Below are positions 1 to 9,200 of a stretch of DNA of 64,000 nt, piece by piece. Under the pieces are notes generated by a model, which was not told the origin of the DNA, ran no database searches, and was given only the letters and a program-made list of their open reading frames with translations. The DNA is from Sinorhizobium sp. B11. GTDB lineage: Bacteria > Pseudomonadota > Alphaproteobacteria > Rhizobiales > Rhizobiaceae. The position numbers were made by a program, and so were the translations under genes. The stretch spans positions 806,001 through 870,000 of the forward strand of contig CP091033.1 of NCBI GenBank assembly GCA_039725955.1. Direction: 5' to 3'. Positions within the stretch are counted from its first letter, which is position 1, and each line of letters starts with the position of its first letter.

Positions 1-242
1 CTTACATCATCTCGCTGTCTGCGCTGTTCGTCATGATGAAGGCCGCCCGCGTGCCGCCGGCGAAATACAAGCTGAATGCCACGATCGCGCTTATCGGCAT
101 GGCCTATAGCGTCTTCGCCATCTACGCCTCCGGCAAGGATGCAGTGCTCGGCGGCATGATCGTCACAGGCATCGGTTTCATCATCTACGGCCTGATCGCC
201 CCGCGCTTTTCCGGCGGCGTGAACCAGGCCCCGGCCGAATAA
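1..242 (+). CDS. APC-family amino acid permease, C-terminal end only
   Basis: Only the last 79 or so codons are in the window; the reading frame is open from base 3 and stops at 242. The visible part has two hydrophobic membrane segments (an ALIGMAYSVFAIYA helix, then a GGMIVTGIGFIIYGLI helix) and a short polar tail, which is how basic amino acid/polyamine antiporters of the APC superfamily end. The family call is from general resemblance of this tail; the substrate cannot be read. The next gene, a periplasmic binding protein, starts 17 bases after the stop, so the two are probably co-transcribed and may both concern amino acid handling. Confidence 0.55.
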   Translation, partial: YIISLSALFVMMKAARVPPAKYKLNATIALIGMAYSVFAIYASGKDAVLGGMIVTGIGFIIYGLIAPRFSGGVNQAPAE

Positions 243-259
243 CAGAGGGAGGACCAATC

Positions 260-1186
260 ATGTCAAAGAGAAATGGTCGCCGGGCGGTGATCGCCGCCTC
301 CGTCCTCGCTACAATGGCGGCATCGGCGCTCATCGCGCCCGCGCAAGCCCAGACGCTCGATCGCGTCAAGACGAGCACCGCGCTCAAGCTCGGCTACGAT
401 CCGGATGCCAGGCCCTTTTCCTTCAATTCGGAGCAGGGCAGGCCGGATGGTTATGCCGTCGCTCTTTGCAACAAGATTGCCGACAGTCTGAGAGCACAGC
501 TGAACCTGTCGAAGCTCGATGTCGAATGGGTTCCCCTGTCCGGCGATGCCAAGACCACGGCGATCGAGAGCGGTGCAGCCGATCTTGTCTGCGGTGCGGA
601 GCCGGTGACCTTGACGCGCCGCAAACTTGTCTCGTTCTCGATCCCGATCTTCCCGAGCGGCACCGGCGCATTGCTCAGCACCAGTTCTCCGCTGGCGCTG
701 CGGGAGGTGTTGCAATATGGCGAACCGACAAGCCGACCCGTCTGGCGCGGTTCGCCGGCCCGCACGATCCTGGAACACAAGACATTCTCTTCGATCGCCG
801 GCACAACAAGTGAAAGCTGGCTGACCGACAGGATCAAGACCTTCCAGCTCGCGGCGACCGCAACGCCCGTCAACAACTATCAGCAGGGTATCGAACGTGT
901 GCTGGACGGCAGTTCGGCGGTACTCTTCGGTGATATGCCGGTCCTCATGGATGCTGCCGCCCGCAGCGACAATTCCGGCAATCTCATCGTCCTGCAGCGC
1001 CATTTCACCTACGAGCCGCTCGGTCTCGAATTGGCACGCGGCGACGAGGACTTCCGTCTCGCTGTCGATCGTGCCTTGAGCCAGACCTATGCGGCGCAGG
1101 ATTTCCGAACCTTCTTCACCACGTGGTTCGGGCCACCGGATGAAGCAACGGTGACATTCTTCCAGCAGACGGCGCTGCCGGAATAA
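260..1186 (+). CDS. Periplasmic amino-acid-type solute-binding protein (PBPb/SBP_bac_3)
   Basis: 308 residues with a clear N-terminal signal peptide (basic start SKRNGRR, hydrophobic core, cleavage near PAQAQ). The mature start, with LKLGYDPDARPFSF and PDGYAVALCNKIAD, is the classic opening of family 3 extracellular binding proteins, which bind polar amino acids or opines. A GAADLVCGAEPVTLTRRK segment matches the usual ligand-loop region. A ribosome binding site (gagggagga) precedes the ATG. No ABC permease or ATPase gene follows; the upstream neighbour is an APC permease. It could therefore work with a transporter encoded elsewhere or act in sensing. Ligand unknown. Confidence 0.8.
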   Translation: MSKRNGRRAVIAASVLATMAASALIAPAQAQTLDRVKTSTALKLGYDPDARPFSFNSEQGRPDGYAVALCNKIADSLRAQLNLSKLDVEWVPLSGDAKTTAIESGAADLVCGAEPVTLTRRKLVSFSIPIFPSGTGALLSTSSPLALREVLQYGEPTSRPVWRGSPARTILEHKTFSSIAGTTSESWLTDRIKTFQLAATATPVNNYQQGIERVLDGSSAVLFGDMPVLMDAAARSDNSGNLIVLQRHFTYEPLGLELARGDEDFRLAVDRALSQTYAAQDFRTFFTTWFGPPDEATVTFFQQTALPE

Positions 1187-1318
1187 CACCGCGATCGGTG
1201 GGAAATACGGCCGTCGAAAATGAAGGCGGCACGCTCCGGAGCAGGTCCGTCGACCTGCAACCCGTCTGCATGCCGCAGCAAGAAATATGGATGCAGCGAA
1301 ACGGATGGGAGTGGTGGG

Positions 1319-2416
1319 GTGAGCCTCCTTTGGAAAGAAATTCGTCACAACCCGATGCTGTGGCTGCTCGTCGCAGTGCCGGTCGTCTTTGTCGCTGCGA
1401 GCGTTGCCCCCGAGGCGCACACGCTGCTGTTCATCCTCTCTGTGTTTGCGGTGATACCGCTCGCGGGTCTCCTCAGTCACGCGACTGAATCCGTAGCGGC
1501 AAAGACAGGCGATGCTGCCGGCGGGTTGCTCAACGCGACGCTTGGAAACCTGACGGAGCTCGTCATAGCACTGACTGCCCTTCGCGCCGGGCAATACACG
1601 CTCGTAAAATCATCCGTCGCCGGTGCGATCGTCACGAACACCCTATTCATGCTGGGAGCGTCGTTTCTGCTCGGCGGCCTCAAACATCACACGCAGGAGT
1701 TCAACCGCGCCAATGCCCGCCTCCAGGCGGGCTTGCTCTTCCTCGCCACGATCGGTCTGCTGATGCCATCGGCAGTTGCTTCCATGGATTCTGCATCGGC
1801 GACGGCCGTCATCCACAAGCTCAGCTTCGGCCTGGCGATCCTGCTTATTGTCGGATACGCGCTGGGCCTGCTGTTCACGCTCAAAACACATCGCGACGCT
1901 TTCGCCGCAGCCGAGCAAGCCCATGACGCCGAAGAGCCGCCGTGGCCGATCGGCATGGCCCTGGCCACGCTTGCTGGTGTCACAGTGCTGGTCGCGCTCG
2001 TCAGCGAGATCTTCGTCGAGTCAGTGCAAGAGGCCGCCAAGGTTTTCGGGATGACGCAAGCCTTTGTCGGCTTCATCGTCGTTGCGCTGGTCGGCGGTGC
2101 TGCCGAAATGGCTTCGGCCTTTTCCGGTGCGCGCAAGAACCGGCTCGACCTGAGTGTGGGCATTGCACTTGGAAGCGCGTCGCAGATCGCGCTCTTCGTC
2201 GCGCCCGTGCTGGTCCTCTTGAGCTATCTGATCGGTCCGACACCGATGGATCTGCAATTTGCGCCCGGCGTCGTGGTCATGGTTTTCTTGGCCACGATCA
2301 CGGCAATGTTCGTCACCAATAGCGGGCGTTCGGCATGGTTCATCGGCATGCTGGTGCTGATGGTCTACATGATCTTTGCCATGACGCTTTATGTTCTGCC
2401 CGATCAGACATCGTGA
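1319..2416 (+). CDS. Calcium/proton antiporter, CaCA superfamily (ChaA/Cax-like)
   Basis: About 365 residues when started at GTG 1319, which has a purine-rich ribosome binding site just upstream; a longer frame begins at 1220 but its first 33 residues look non-coding. Both CaCA alpha-repeats are visible: GNLTELVIALTAL in the first half and GGAAEMASAFSGARKNR in the second, each with the conserved acidic residue that carries Ca2+. About eleven hydrophobic segments fill the rest, with a hydrophilic loop between the halves (HRDAFAAAEQAHDAEEP). Members exchange cytoplasmic Ca2+ (or Na+/K+) for H+ at the inner membrane. The K+ channel gene starts 21 bases downstream, so this is likely a two-gene ion-homeostasis unit. 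Confidence 0.88.
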   Translation: MSLLWKEIRHNPMLWLLVAVPVVFVAASVAPEAHTLLFILSVFAVIPLAGLLSHATESVAAKTGDAAGGLLNATLGNLTELVIALTALRAGQYTLVKSSVAGAIVTNTLFMLGASFLLGGLKHHTQEFNRANARLQAGLLFLATIGLLMPSAVASMDSASATAVIHKLSFGLAILLIVGYALGLLFTLKTHRDAFAAAEQAHDAEEPPWPIGMALATLAGVTVLVALVSEIFVESVQEAAKVFGMTQAFVGFIVVALVGGAAEMASAFSGARKNRLDLSVGIALGSASQIALFVAPVLVLLSYLIGPTPMDLQFAPGVVVMVFLATITAMFVTNSGRSAWFIGMLVLMVYMIFAMTLYVLPDQTS

Positions 2417-2437
2417 TGCGGGCCGGCGGAGGCAAAT

Positions 2438-2782
2438 ATGCCAATGAAACCTGGTCGTGAATTGACCCATCGACAAATGCGGCGTCTGTTCTTCACCACA
2501 CTGGTAAGGCAGCTTCGCGTGATCTGGCCAATCGTATCAGGGGTGGTCCTTGTGATGATCGGATGCGGGCTTGCAATCTGGCGCATCGAAGACTGGCGCC
2601 TCGATGAGGCTCTCTATTTCACGTTCGTGACGGGCCTGACCATCGGCTACGGCGATTTTACTCCCAAACATGTTTCGGCGCGGGTATTGTCGTTGGTCAT
2701 CGGCTTCGCAGGAATTGTGCTGACCGGCATTGTCGCCGCAGTCACTGTAAAGGCCTTGAACGCTGACGATTGGGAGCCCTGA
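2438..2782 (+). CDS. Small two-helix potassium channel protein
   Basis: 114 residues with the minimal 2TM channel layout: a basic N-terminus, TM1 around residues 30-47, a pore loop with the selectivity filter TIGYGD at residues 68-73, and TM2 around 84-105. There is no RCK/TrkA-N domain after TM2, so gating by a cytoplasmic nucleotide-binding domain is not built in. A good Shine-Dalgarno (ggcggagg) lies before ATG 2438. It sits just behind the Ca2+/H+ antiporter. The filter makes K+ selectivity very likely; the physiological role is inferred only. Confidence 0.88.
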   Translation: MPMKPGRELTHRQMRRLFFTTLVRQLRVIWPIVSGVVLVMIGCGLAIWRIEDWRLDEALYFTFVTGLTIGYGDFTPKHVSARVLSLVIGFAGIVLTGIVAAVTVKALNADDWEP

Positions 2783-2949
2783 TGCCCTCTTCGTTTACGC
2801 CGCACTGTGCAGAGCGCAATTCGATCTCTTGTAATGTGATCCAACGGAACCATTCTTACGAATAAATTTTCGGTAACCAATCGGGAACGGCCGGCGTTCC
2901 CCTGAGTTCGTACGATTTGCGGGGGTGCGCAAATATACGGAGCTGCCTT

Positions 2950-3186
2950 ATGAGCCGAGAGCGTGGACGAAGGAAATTGATGCTCCGACTGCCTGATATT
3001 CGTCATCGTCTTTCTGGCATCGCCAGCGAGACACTTGGTGAAATGTTTGAAGCCTACGATCTTGCCGTCGATGCACTGGATCGGTTCCGCAATCAGCGCC
3101 CGCGTGAAGACAGGCTGATTACGGAATATGAGCAGCTCTGCCTTGAAATAGAGCAGGAGGTTCTCGTCTACTGCACCGACCGCTGA
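2950..3186 (+). CDS. Small hypothetical protein
   Basis: 78 residues from ATG 2950 (a longer frame from 2917 is less likely because a GGAG-like site lies just before 2950). The protein is charged and predicted mainly helical (GEMFEAYDLAVDALDRFRNQ), without membrane segments or a signal peptide. I do not recognise the family. Its 3' end overlaps the 3' end of the convergent AI-2E family gene by 19 bases. Reality is supported by the start site and a sensible amino acid composition only. Confidence 0.5.
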   Translation: MSRERGRRKLMLRLPDIRHRLSGIASETLGEMFEAYDLAVDALDRFRNQRPREDRLITEYEQLCLEIEQEVLVYCTDR

Positions 3187-4340
3187 ACCTGTCCGTCGAA
3201 GCCGGCAGCGAGTTCATGCTCGGATCCGGTTGACGCTGCCGCTGGCCAGGCCCAGGCTCGCAGCAATTCGTAAAAGACGCTGAGGACTACGGGCCCCAGG
3301 AACAACCCGAGAAGCCCGTGCGATAGCGTACCGCCGATGACCCCGATCAGGATCACGAGCATCGGGGTTGAGAGACCGCGCGACATCAATATGGGCTTCA
3401 GGACATTGTCGACCACCGTGATCGGTATCGCCAGGCAGGTAAAGATAAGTGCGGTGCCATAGGACCAGGAAAACCAGGCCCAAACGATCATGGGCAGAAG
3501 CACCAGCCCAGGACCCAATTGCATCACGCAGAGCATGAAGACGGCAAAGGTCAGCGCACCGCGTGCGGGGATGTCGAAAAAGGCAAAGCACAAACCGCAA
3601 AGCAGCGTCTGCAGGAAGGCGACGCCAATGACGCCGCGCGAGACATTCCGCACCGTACTTCCGGCAAGCCGGGCAAAGCCGACGCCTTTTTCGCCGCCGA
3701 TCCGGTTTGCCAGCAGCTGCACTGCCGCAGCAAGTGGCGTGGCCCGCGTCAGAAACAGGCCGGAAAGCAGGATCGAGGCAACGAAACTCAAGACACCGCC
3801 GCCGACCGAAGCGAGCTTTGCCACGATGACGCCCATCACTTCGCGGATAGGCGCTTGAAACTTGATGATGGTAGAAGCCAGGTCGCCGGCAATCTGGTTC
3901 CATGTATTATAGATGCGCTCGCCGATGACGGGCCATTCCTTGATGGCAGCCGGGGCGGCAGGCAAGGTGAAGTCTTCCGTCCGCAACTTGCCGATCAACG
4001 CCTGCACAGTGTCGGCGAAATTGACGGCGACGAGGGCAAGCGGGGCAATGATCAGGACGAGGCAACTGACGACGATGACGATCGACGCGATCACCGGCCT
4101 GTTGCCGATCAGCCGCGAGAGTGCATCGAACATCGGAAACAGCGCCACGGCAAGGATAGCCGACCAGATGACGATCAGCGCGAAAGGAGCGATAAGCTCC
4201 AGTGTCCAATAGGCAAAAAGCCCTATAATGCCCAATCGAACGAGATCGCTGACGCGCGCCTCGATCGAAAATTGCCCCGCACCGCTCGGTTGCGGGGCCG
4301 TATCATTGACCTGCTCCATGGCTACATCCATCCCCGGCAT
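3168..4340 (-). CDS. AI-2E family transporter (PerM/TqsA-like membrane protein)
   Basis: 390 residues with the family's usual pattern of seven to eight membrane segments: paired N-terminal helices (LVRLGIIGLFAYWTLELIAPF), a third helix with VIASIVIVVSCLVLIIAPL, a long soluble central part, and a C-terminal cluster including PITVVDNVLKPILMSRGLSTP, a signature stretch of the family. Members were linked to autoinducer-2 export in E. coli, but others are Na+/H+ antiporters, so substrate is open. Start could also be ATG 4319, which has a better ribosome binding site. It lies 18 bases downstream of ppk2 in the same direction and is probably the last gene of a SulP-PPK2-AI-2E operon. Confidence 0.85.
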   Translation of the reverse strand: MPGMDVAMEQVNDTAPQPSGAGQFSIEARVSDLVRLGIIGLFAYWTLELIAPFALIVIWSAILAVALFPMFDALSRLIGNRPVIASIVIVVSCLVLIIAPLALVAVNFADTVQALIGKLRTEDFTLPAAPAAIKEWPVIGERIYNTWNQIAGDLASTIIKFQAPIREVMGVIVAKLASVGGGVLSFVASILLSGLFLTRATPLAAAVQLLANRIGGEKGVGFARLAGSTVRNVSRGVIGVAFLQTLLCGLCFAFFDIPARGALTFAVFMLCVMQLGPGLVLLPMIVWAWFSWSYGTALIFTCLAIPITVVDNVLKPILMSRGLSTPMLVILIGVIGGTLSHGLLGLFLGPVVLSVFYELLRAWAWPAAASTGSEHELAAGFDGQVQRSVQ

Positions 4341-4358
4341 GTAGAGCCGGACCCATCG

Positions 4359-5201
4359 TCATGACGTCGTGTCGGGCACGACATGCCGGATTGCGCGATC
4401 CTCGACATAGGCCGACGGGCGCTTCTGGCGCTTCCCAAGATCCGGCGCCTCGAATTTCACACGCTCATAAGGGATCGATTGCAGAATGTGCGAGATGCAG
4501 TTGATCCGCGCCCGCTTCTTGTCATCCGAAGGCACGATCCACCACGGCGCGTGATTGCTGTCGGTCATCCGCAGCATCTCGTCATAGACGCGCGTGTAGT
4601 CCCACCAGCGTTGGTAGGATTCGACATCCATGGGGCTGAGTTTCCATTGCCGCAGAGGATCGTCGATCCGGCGTCTGAAACGCCGTTCCTGCTCTTCTTC
4701 GCTGACCGTCAGGAAATATTTGAGCAGGATGACGCCGCTTTCGACGATGGCGGCCTCGAACCGCGGTGCGAGCTCAAGGAAGCGCTGTGCCTTCTTGTCG
4801 CTGGCGAAGCCCATGACCCGATCGACTCCGGCACGGTTATACCAGCTGCGATCGAAGATCACGATTTCGCCGGCGGCTGGCAGATGGGCGATGTAGCGCT
4901 GCATGTAGATCTGCGATTTCTCGCGGTCGGTCGGCGCGGGCAGGGCGATCACCCGGAAGACGCGCGGGCTGACCCTTTCCGTTATGCGCTTGATCATCCC
5001 GCCCTTGCCGGCAGCATCACGTCCTTCGAAGACGATGACGATCCGTGCGCCGGATTTTTTGACCCAGGCTTGCAGATGGGCCAATTCCACCTGCAGGCGG
5101 CTGATCTCCTTCTCGTAATCCCATGACTTCTTTTTCTTCTTGCCCTTGCCGGTGCGGGGCTCCTCGCCATCGGCGAGTTGCGGCTCGTAATTCTCGTCCA
5201 T
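4359..5201 (-). CDS. ppk2: Polyphosphate kinase 2
   Basis: 280 residues from ATG 5201, which has a strong aaggaggga site; a GTG/ATG pair at 5225-5220 overlaps the upstream stop and is less likely. PPK2 features: Walker A GRDAAGKGG at about residues 60-68, the Walker B/lid-hinge block FDRSWYNRAGVDRVMGF, the RFRRRIDDPLRQWKLSPMD lid, and DYTRVYDEML near the C-terminus. The length fits a single-domain class I enzyme. PPK2 uses polyphosphate to phosphorylate ADP or GDP (or the reverse) in the cytoplasm. A lysine-rich stretch (GKGKKKKKSWDYEKE) precedes the domain, as in other rhizobial copies. Upstream is the SulP gene; downstream the AI-2E family gene. Confidence 0.93.
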   Translation of the reverse strand: MDENYEPQLADGEEPRTGKGKKKKKSWDYEKEISRLQVELAHLQAWVKKSGARIVIVFEGRDAAGKGGMIKRITERVSPRVFRVIALPAPTDREKSQIYMQRYIAHLPAAGEIVIFDRSWYNRAGVDRVMGFASDKKAQRFLELAPRFEAAIVESGVILLKYFLTVSEEEQERRFRRRIDDPLRQWKLSPMDVESYQRWWDYTRVYDEMLRMTDSNHAPWWIVPSDDKKRARINCISHILQSIPYERVKFEAPDLGKRQKRPSAYVEDRAIRHVVPDTTS

Positions 5202-5221
5202 GTCTCTCCCTCCTTCTGTCA

Positions 5222-6940
5222 TCACGGGGCAGCGCTTGCCGGTGCGGCATTGCCGATCTGGTCGATATCGCCGATCAGCGTTCGCAGGGCCTCTTCTCTG
5301 CCATTGAAAATATTCTCGGCGCCGACTGTCTTGATGATCCCGGCCCGCTCGAGAATGGCGCGGCTTTCATCGCTGAGATCGGCGAACGCAAAGATGATGT
5401 TTCGCTTCACAAGCAATTCCGCCACGGCCTCGAGTGCGGTGGCGCCGGTGCTGTCGATTTGCGTGATGGCGCTGGCATCGAGCACCAGGCATTTGGTGTC
5501 GGCGGGAAGTTCCTTTGCGACCGACATCAGCCGGATGCGCACATAGTCGGCATTGTAAAACAGGATACTGCCCTGAACCGCGAAGACGGCGGCGCCCGGG
5601 ACGGGGCGTGCCTCCGGGTAGCGCTGAAGGTCGAAGAAGCCATGCCGGCCTTCGATGCGGCCAAGCAGGCCGTCGCGCGGAAACATGGTCTGGCGCAGTA
5701 GATAGACGAAGGTCGCGCCGACGGCGACGATCACGCCGTTGAGGACGCCAAAACTGATAGCTCCCCACATGGCGATCAGTGCAAAGACGAACTCCATGCG
5801 GCTGATGCGCCAGATTTTCTTGAGCTCGCGAATATCGATCAGGCTGATGGCCGCCGCCACGAGAATGGCCGCAAGTGCAGGGATCGGAAGAATCCGCAAC
5901 GCGCCATGCAGGAAAACCAGTGCCGCGATCAGCGTCGCCGCCGAAACGAGCCCGGCGAGCTGCGAAACGCCGCCCGTCGACAGGTTTATGGCGGTACGGG
6001 AATCCGATGCGCTGATCGGAAACGAGCCGAAAAGGCCCGGGGCGATATTGGCAGCACCAAGCCCGATCAGCTCCTGATTGGCATCGACCTCTTCGCCGGT
6101 CCGCGATCCGAAGCTGCGCGCCGTCACGATACCGGCGCCGAAGCTGACGAGGAAGATCGTGACCGAGCCGATCATGAGTTTGTCGAGAGGCATCTGATAG
6201 AAAGCCGGCAGGGAAAAACTCGGCAACCCGCTTGGGAGGTCGCCGACGACGGCAATACCCCGACCACGAAAATCGAAGAGCGCCGAAAGGATAACTGAGA
6301 TAACGACGACCAGGACGGGACCGGGGATTTTCAGATTGAAGCCACGGACGGTCCAGAGCAACGCGAACATGGCAGTGCCGAGGATAAGCGAAGGCCAGTG
6401 AATCAGGCTGCTCTTGGCGAAGATCTCGACAAGCGGCGAGACCAACCCGTCGGATTCGATTTTTACGCCCGTAAACCGACCGATCTGTCCGATCAGGATC
6501 GAGAGAGAGACGCCGGCAAAGAAACCGACCAGGATGGGGCGGGACAGGAAGCTCGCGAGAACGCCGAGCCGCAGCAATTTTGCTGCTAGGCAGCAAATGC
6601 CGACCCCCAGCGCAAGCGCCGAAGCGACCGCAACCCGATCGACATCGCCTCCCGCCGGTGCGGCAGCAATGATGGTGCCCATCGCCGCTGCCAGCACGGT
6701 CATCGTCGCAGCATCGGGCCCGACGATCAGGAGCCGGGAAGGCCCGAAAATCGCATAGGCGACCGGCGCGACAATACTGGCATAGATGCCTGTCTCCGGC
6801 GGCAGCCCCGCGATGGCGGGATAGGCGATAGCGCTCGGCAGACCGACGGCGGCGATCGACAGCCCGGCCGGGATATCACTCCGGAACCAGGCCTTGTTGA
6901 AACCGGCTAGGCCCCGCAACATCGGAAGACTGCCTATCAC
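5222..6940 (-). CDS. SulP-family anion transporter with STAS domain
   Basis: 572 residues from GTG 6940, preceded by aggag. The N-terminal 400 residues carry the SulP core: GLPSAIAYPAIAGLPPETGIYA is the family signature, followed by a run of membrane helices. The last 130 residues form a cytoplasmic STAS domain containing CLVLDASAITQIDSTGATAL. SulP proteins move sulfate, bicarbonate or C4-dicarboxylates; substrate cannot be assigned here. It is the first gene of a unit with ppk2 and the AI-2E protein (the SulP stop lies 20 bases before the PPK2 start). Confidence 0.9.
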   Translation of the reverse strand: MIGSLPMLRGLAGFNKAWFRSDIPAGLSIAAVGLPSAIAYPAIAGLPPETGIYASIVAPVAYAIFGPSRLLIVGPDAATMTVLAAAMGTIIAAAPAGGDVDRVAVASALALGVGICCLAAKLLRLGVLASFLSRPILVGFFAGVSLSILIGQIGRFTGVKIESDGLVSPLVEIFAKSSLIHWPSLILGTAMFALLWTVRGFNLKIPGPVLVVVISVILSALFDFRGRGIAVVGDLPSGLPSFSLPAFYQMPLDKLMIGSVTIFLVSFGAGIVTARSFGSRTGEEVDANQELIGLGAANIAPGLFGSFPISASDSRTAINLSTGGVSQLAGLVSAATLIAALVFLHGALRILPIPALAAILVAAAISLIDIRELKKIWRISRMEFVFALIAMWGAISFGVLNGVIVAVGATFVYLLRQTMFPRDGLLGRIEGRHGFFDLQRYPEARPVPGAAVFAVQGSILFYNADYVRIRLMSVAKELPADTKCLVLDASAITQIDSTGATALEAVAELLVKRNIIFAFADLSDESRAILERAGIIKTVGAENIFNGREEALRTLIGDIDQIGNAAPASAAP

Positions 6941-7022
6941 CGCGGACTCCTATCGCGTTGTCATGTTTCCTTACGCCCCTCCCAGCACCTTATGCTGGCT
7001 GCCAAAATCGTCATGAACCGGC

Positions 7023-8180
7023 TCAGTGCTCCAGGAACACGTAGTTCATCCAGCTGCTCATGCGCAGCAGCACCTTTCGGAGAACTGCAACATGGTGCCA
7101 GTAATGCGTATAGACCGCGACCTCTGCGACTACGCCGCCGGGCAGCTGATACGCATCGGTGCTTTCGAGCAGCTCGATACGCGCCAGAGTTTGTCCGGGC
7201 GAAAGCCGCTCGGGTGATTGCGGGTCGATCAGCGCACCGCCGGGCTGCAATTGGCCTTGGGCCATAACGTCGATGACCTCCTGAACGCGCGCCTTGAATA
7301 TCTTGCCGGGGACGGCCTTGAATGCGACTTCAGCATCGTCACCGACGCGAACGCGCTGCAGCGAATTCTGGATGAATGCTGCGGCCAGCATGCGATCCTG
7401 ACTGTCGATGAAGACCATGACTGGTCGGAGTGGCAGTGGATTGGCCATCATTCCGGGCCGGAGGAAAACCTGCGTGACATAGCCGTCGGTCGGCGCCCGC
7501 ACGGTTGTCTGGTCGAGTTCGTACTCGGCATTGTCCAGTTCGGCCTTTATCCGTGCGACGGTCGGGTTCGTGCCGTTGATCTCGGACTCATAGGCAAGCT
7601 TTGCCTGCACGGCCTGCGCCCGCGCCGTATCCACCGCAGCTTCTGAAGTCAGATAGATGCCGCGCCGGTTTTCGACCTCGAGTTCGGAGTAGACGGCACC
7701 CCGGCCGCTCGACTTTGAATTCTCGTTCGATTGCTGGAATTTTTCGAAGGCTTGCAAGGATCTGTCCCGAGAAGCTTCGGCCCCCGTGACTGCCGCATTG
7801 GCGGCATCCAGCGCCGCCTTCAATTGCAGGACGGACTGTTCAGCTTCGGCAAGAGCTGCTTTCTTTTGGTCGACCGTGAACTGGTAGGGTCGCGGATCTA
7901 TGCGAAAGAGAACGTCGCCTTTTTTCAACGGCGTATTCGCAGTGACAGGCACTTCGACAACCTGGCCTCCTACCGTCGGAATAACCGGAGCCGACGTGAA
8001 ATAGATGCGCCCGTCGCTCGAATAGGGGTGGTTGTAGCTCATCAGAAGCAGGAGGGCTGAGATGAGGAATATCCCGCCAAGAACGGCAGTTGCGAGCGTC
8101 CACTGGTTTACCGGAATCCTGAATATCTTGAATATCGTCCAGCAGATCGCAGCGTAGGTGAGTATCAGGAGCAGATCCAT
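7023..8180 (-). CDS. HlyD-family membrane fusion protein (YiaV/YibH-like)
   Basis: 385 residues. Two N-terminal hydrophobic segments (about residues 3-20 and 28-47) are followed by a biotinyl-lipoyl-like half (PTVGGQVVEVPVTANTPLKKGD), a helical coiled-coil hairpin (QKKAALAEAEQSVLQLKAALDAA), the second half with VRAPTDGYVTQVFLRPG and a beta-barrel region. This is the periplasmic adaptor layout. Its ATG overlaps the stop of the DUF3302 gene by one base, the same pairing as E. coli yiaW-yiaV, so translational coupling is likely. No RND or MFS pump gene is adjacent. A role in envelope efflux is inferred from the family. Confidence 0.88.
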   Translation of the reverse strand: MDLLLILTYAAICWTIFKIFRIPVNQWTLATAVLGGIFLISALLLLMSYNHPYSSDGRIYFTSAPVIPTVGGQVVEVPVTANTPLKKGDVLFRIDPRPYQFTVDQKKAALAEAEQSVLQLKAALDAANAAVTGAEASRDRSLQAFEKFQQSNENSKSSGRGAVYSELEVENRRGIYLTSEAAVDTARAQAVQAKLAYESEINGTNPTVARIKAELDNAEYELDQTTVRAPTDGYVTQVFLRPGMMANPLPLRPVMVFIDSQDRMLAAAFIQNSLQRVRVGDDAEVAFKAVPGKIFKARVQEVIDVMAQGQLQPGGALIDPQSPERLSPGQTLARIELLESTDAYQLPGGVVAEVAVYTHYWHHVAVLRKVLLRMSSWMNYVFLEH

Positions 8181-8521
8181 CAGGCGTGCTCCCTCTCCGG
8201 GCTATGTGCCTCGAGTTCGGCAATCCGGGCATGAAGACGGGCAATTTCTGCATTCGCTTCTGCTTCCGCCGACAGCTTTCCATCCGTGCGAATGCCCCAA
8301 CCGCGATCCTCGCGGTAGAGGGTGGCCCAGATGAACAGGAACGGCCAGATTGCATGGAGGGTGAAGAGGCTGACCCATCCGGCAACATGGATGGCGTCCT
8401 GATGCGGATGATTGCGCGCTTTGGCCATGAGGTGAGGAATGTCGTGGATTGCGATCACCGCGTAGAAAAGGGTGACGAAGACAAAGACCAGGACGCCCAA
8501 GGCAAAATAGTCGAGAAACAC
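8180..8521 (-). CDS. DUF3302 inner-membrane protein (YiaW-like)
   Basis: 113 residues from GTG 8521, which sits 6 bases after an aaggga site; the longer frame from 8707 adds residues that do not resemble the family. The domain is recognised by DYFALGVLVFVFVTLFYAVIAIHDIPH, with the conserved HDIPH, and the second membrane helix GWVSLFTLHAIWPFLFIWATLY. The C-terminus is a short helical region (AEAEANAEIARLHARIAELE) likely to form a coiled coil. Function is unknown; the constant partnership with an HlyD-type protein suggests a shared membrane complex. Confidence 0.85.
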   Translation of the reverse strand: MFLDYFALGVLVFVFVTLFYAVIAIHDIPHLMAKARNHPHQDAIHVAGWVSLFTLHAIWPFLFIWATLYREDRGWGIRTDGKLSAEAEANAEIARLHARIAELEAHSPEREHA

Positions 8522-8844
8522 GGTCGCTCCCTTCGGGCTGGCCTTGCCGAGCCGTTTGATCGCTGTCGAGGGCAGAATATTAGGCCTGTTTTCATGCTGA
8601 GGCCCGTAGCATCGCGTAAGCTCTATTGAAGCGTTGGAAACTCTGCCGTTTGTGGGGACCATCTCCACGTGAGAGCAATAGGGCGGGATCAGAGCAACAG
8701 CGGTCATGCCGGCATTGCCACTCGGGACTGCCGCGGTTTTTCAAAAGCCGGCTAACGTAGGATCGTGTATTTTACGTCTGCTGCCGATCGCCCTGTTATA
8801 TAGTTTCCTCATCTGCTTAGCGCAGTTTGATGGCGGGGGCGGGG

Positions 8845-9159
8845 ATGGTGTCGGGAGAACAAGGTTCGACATATTTGTCCGCCCTCGAGACGGCTGAGAC
8901 TTATTTTCCCGACCAGAAGCGGCTGGTGCAGCGACTTTTCTATATCAATGAGCCATTTCACAGCATGTGTGAGGATCTCACCGCTGCGGCGCAGGCTCTA
9001 GCGCATGTCGAGAGGCTACCGGAGGCAGTTCGGGAGGCGCGGCGACTGGAATATGCGGGTCTCGTCGATGCCCTGTTGAAAGAGATGGGGGAGGCGATCG
9101 CCCAATCGAAAATCGTAATGCTCAGGCGGTCCCCGCAGACCGGCCCGAAATTTCCGTAA
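8845..9159 (+). CDS. Hypothetical helical protein, about 104 aa
   Basis: Start at ATG 8845 is a choice; ATG 8830 in the same frame is possible and neither has a strong ribosome binding site. The product is soluble and helical (DQKRLVQRLFYINEPFHSMCEDLTAAAQAL; VREARRLEYAGLVDALLKEMGEAI) with no signal peptide. I do not recognise it. It lies divergently from the DUF3302-HlyD pair and 41 bases before the DUF3300 gene, so may be co-transcribed with the latter. Confidence 0.55.
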   Translation: MVSGEQGSTYLSALETAETYFPDQKRLVQRLFYINEPFHSMCEDLTAAAQALAHVERLPEAVREARRLEYAGLVDALLKEMGEAIAQSKIVMLRRSPQTGPKFP

Positions 9160-9200
9160 GCGTATCTGTCATTCAATTGTCCAAGGGAGGTACGTGCGTG

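Noticed and set aside
263..1594. 443-codon open frame on the minus strand
   Set aside because: Antisense to the amino-acid-type binding protein and the Ca2+/H+ antiporter; composition is Arg/Cys-rich.
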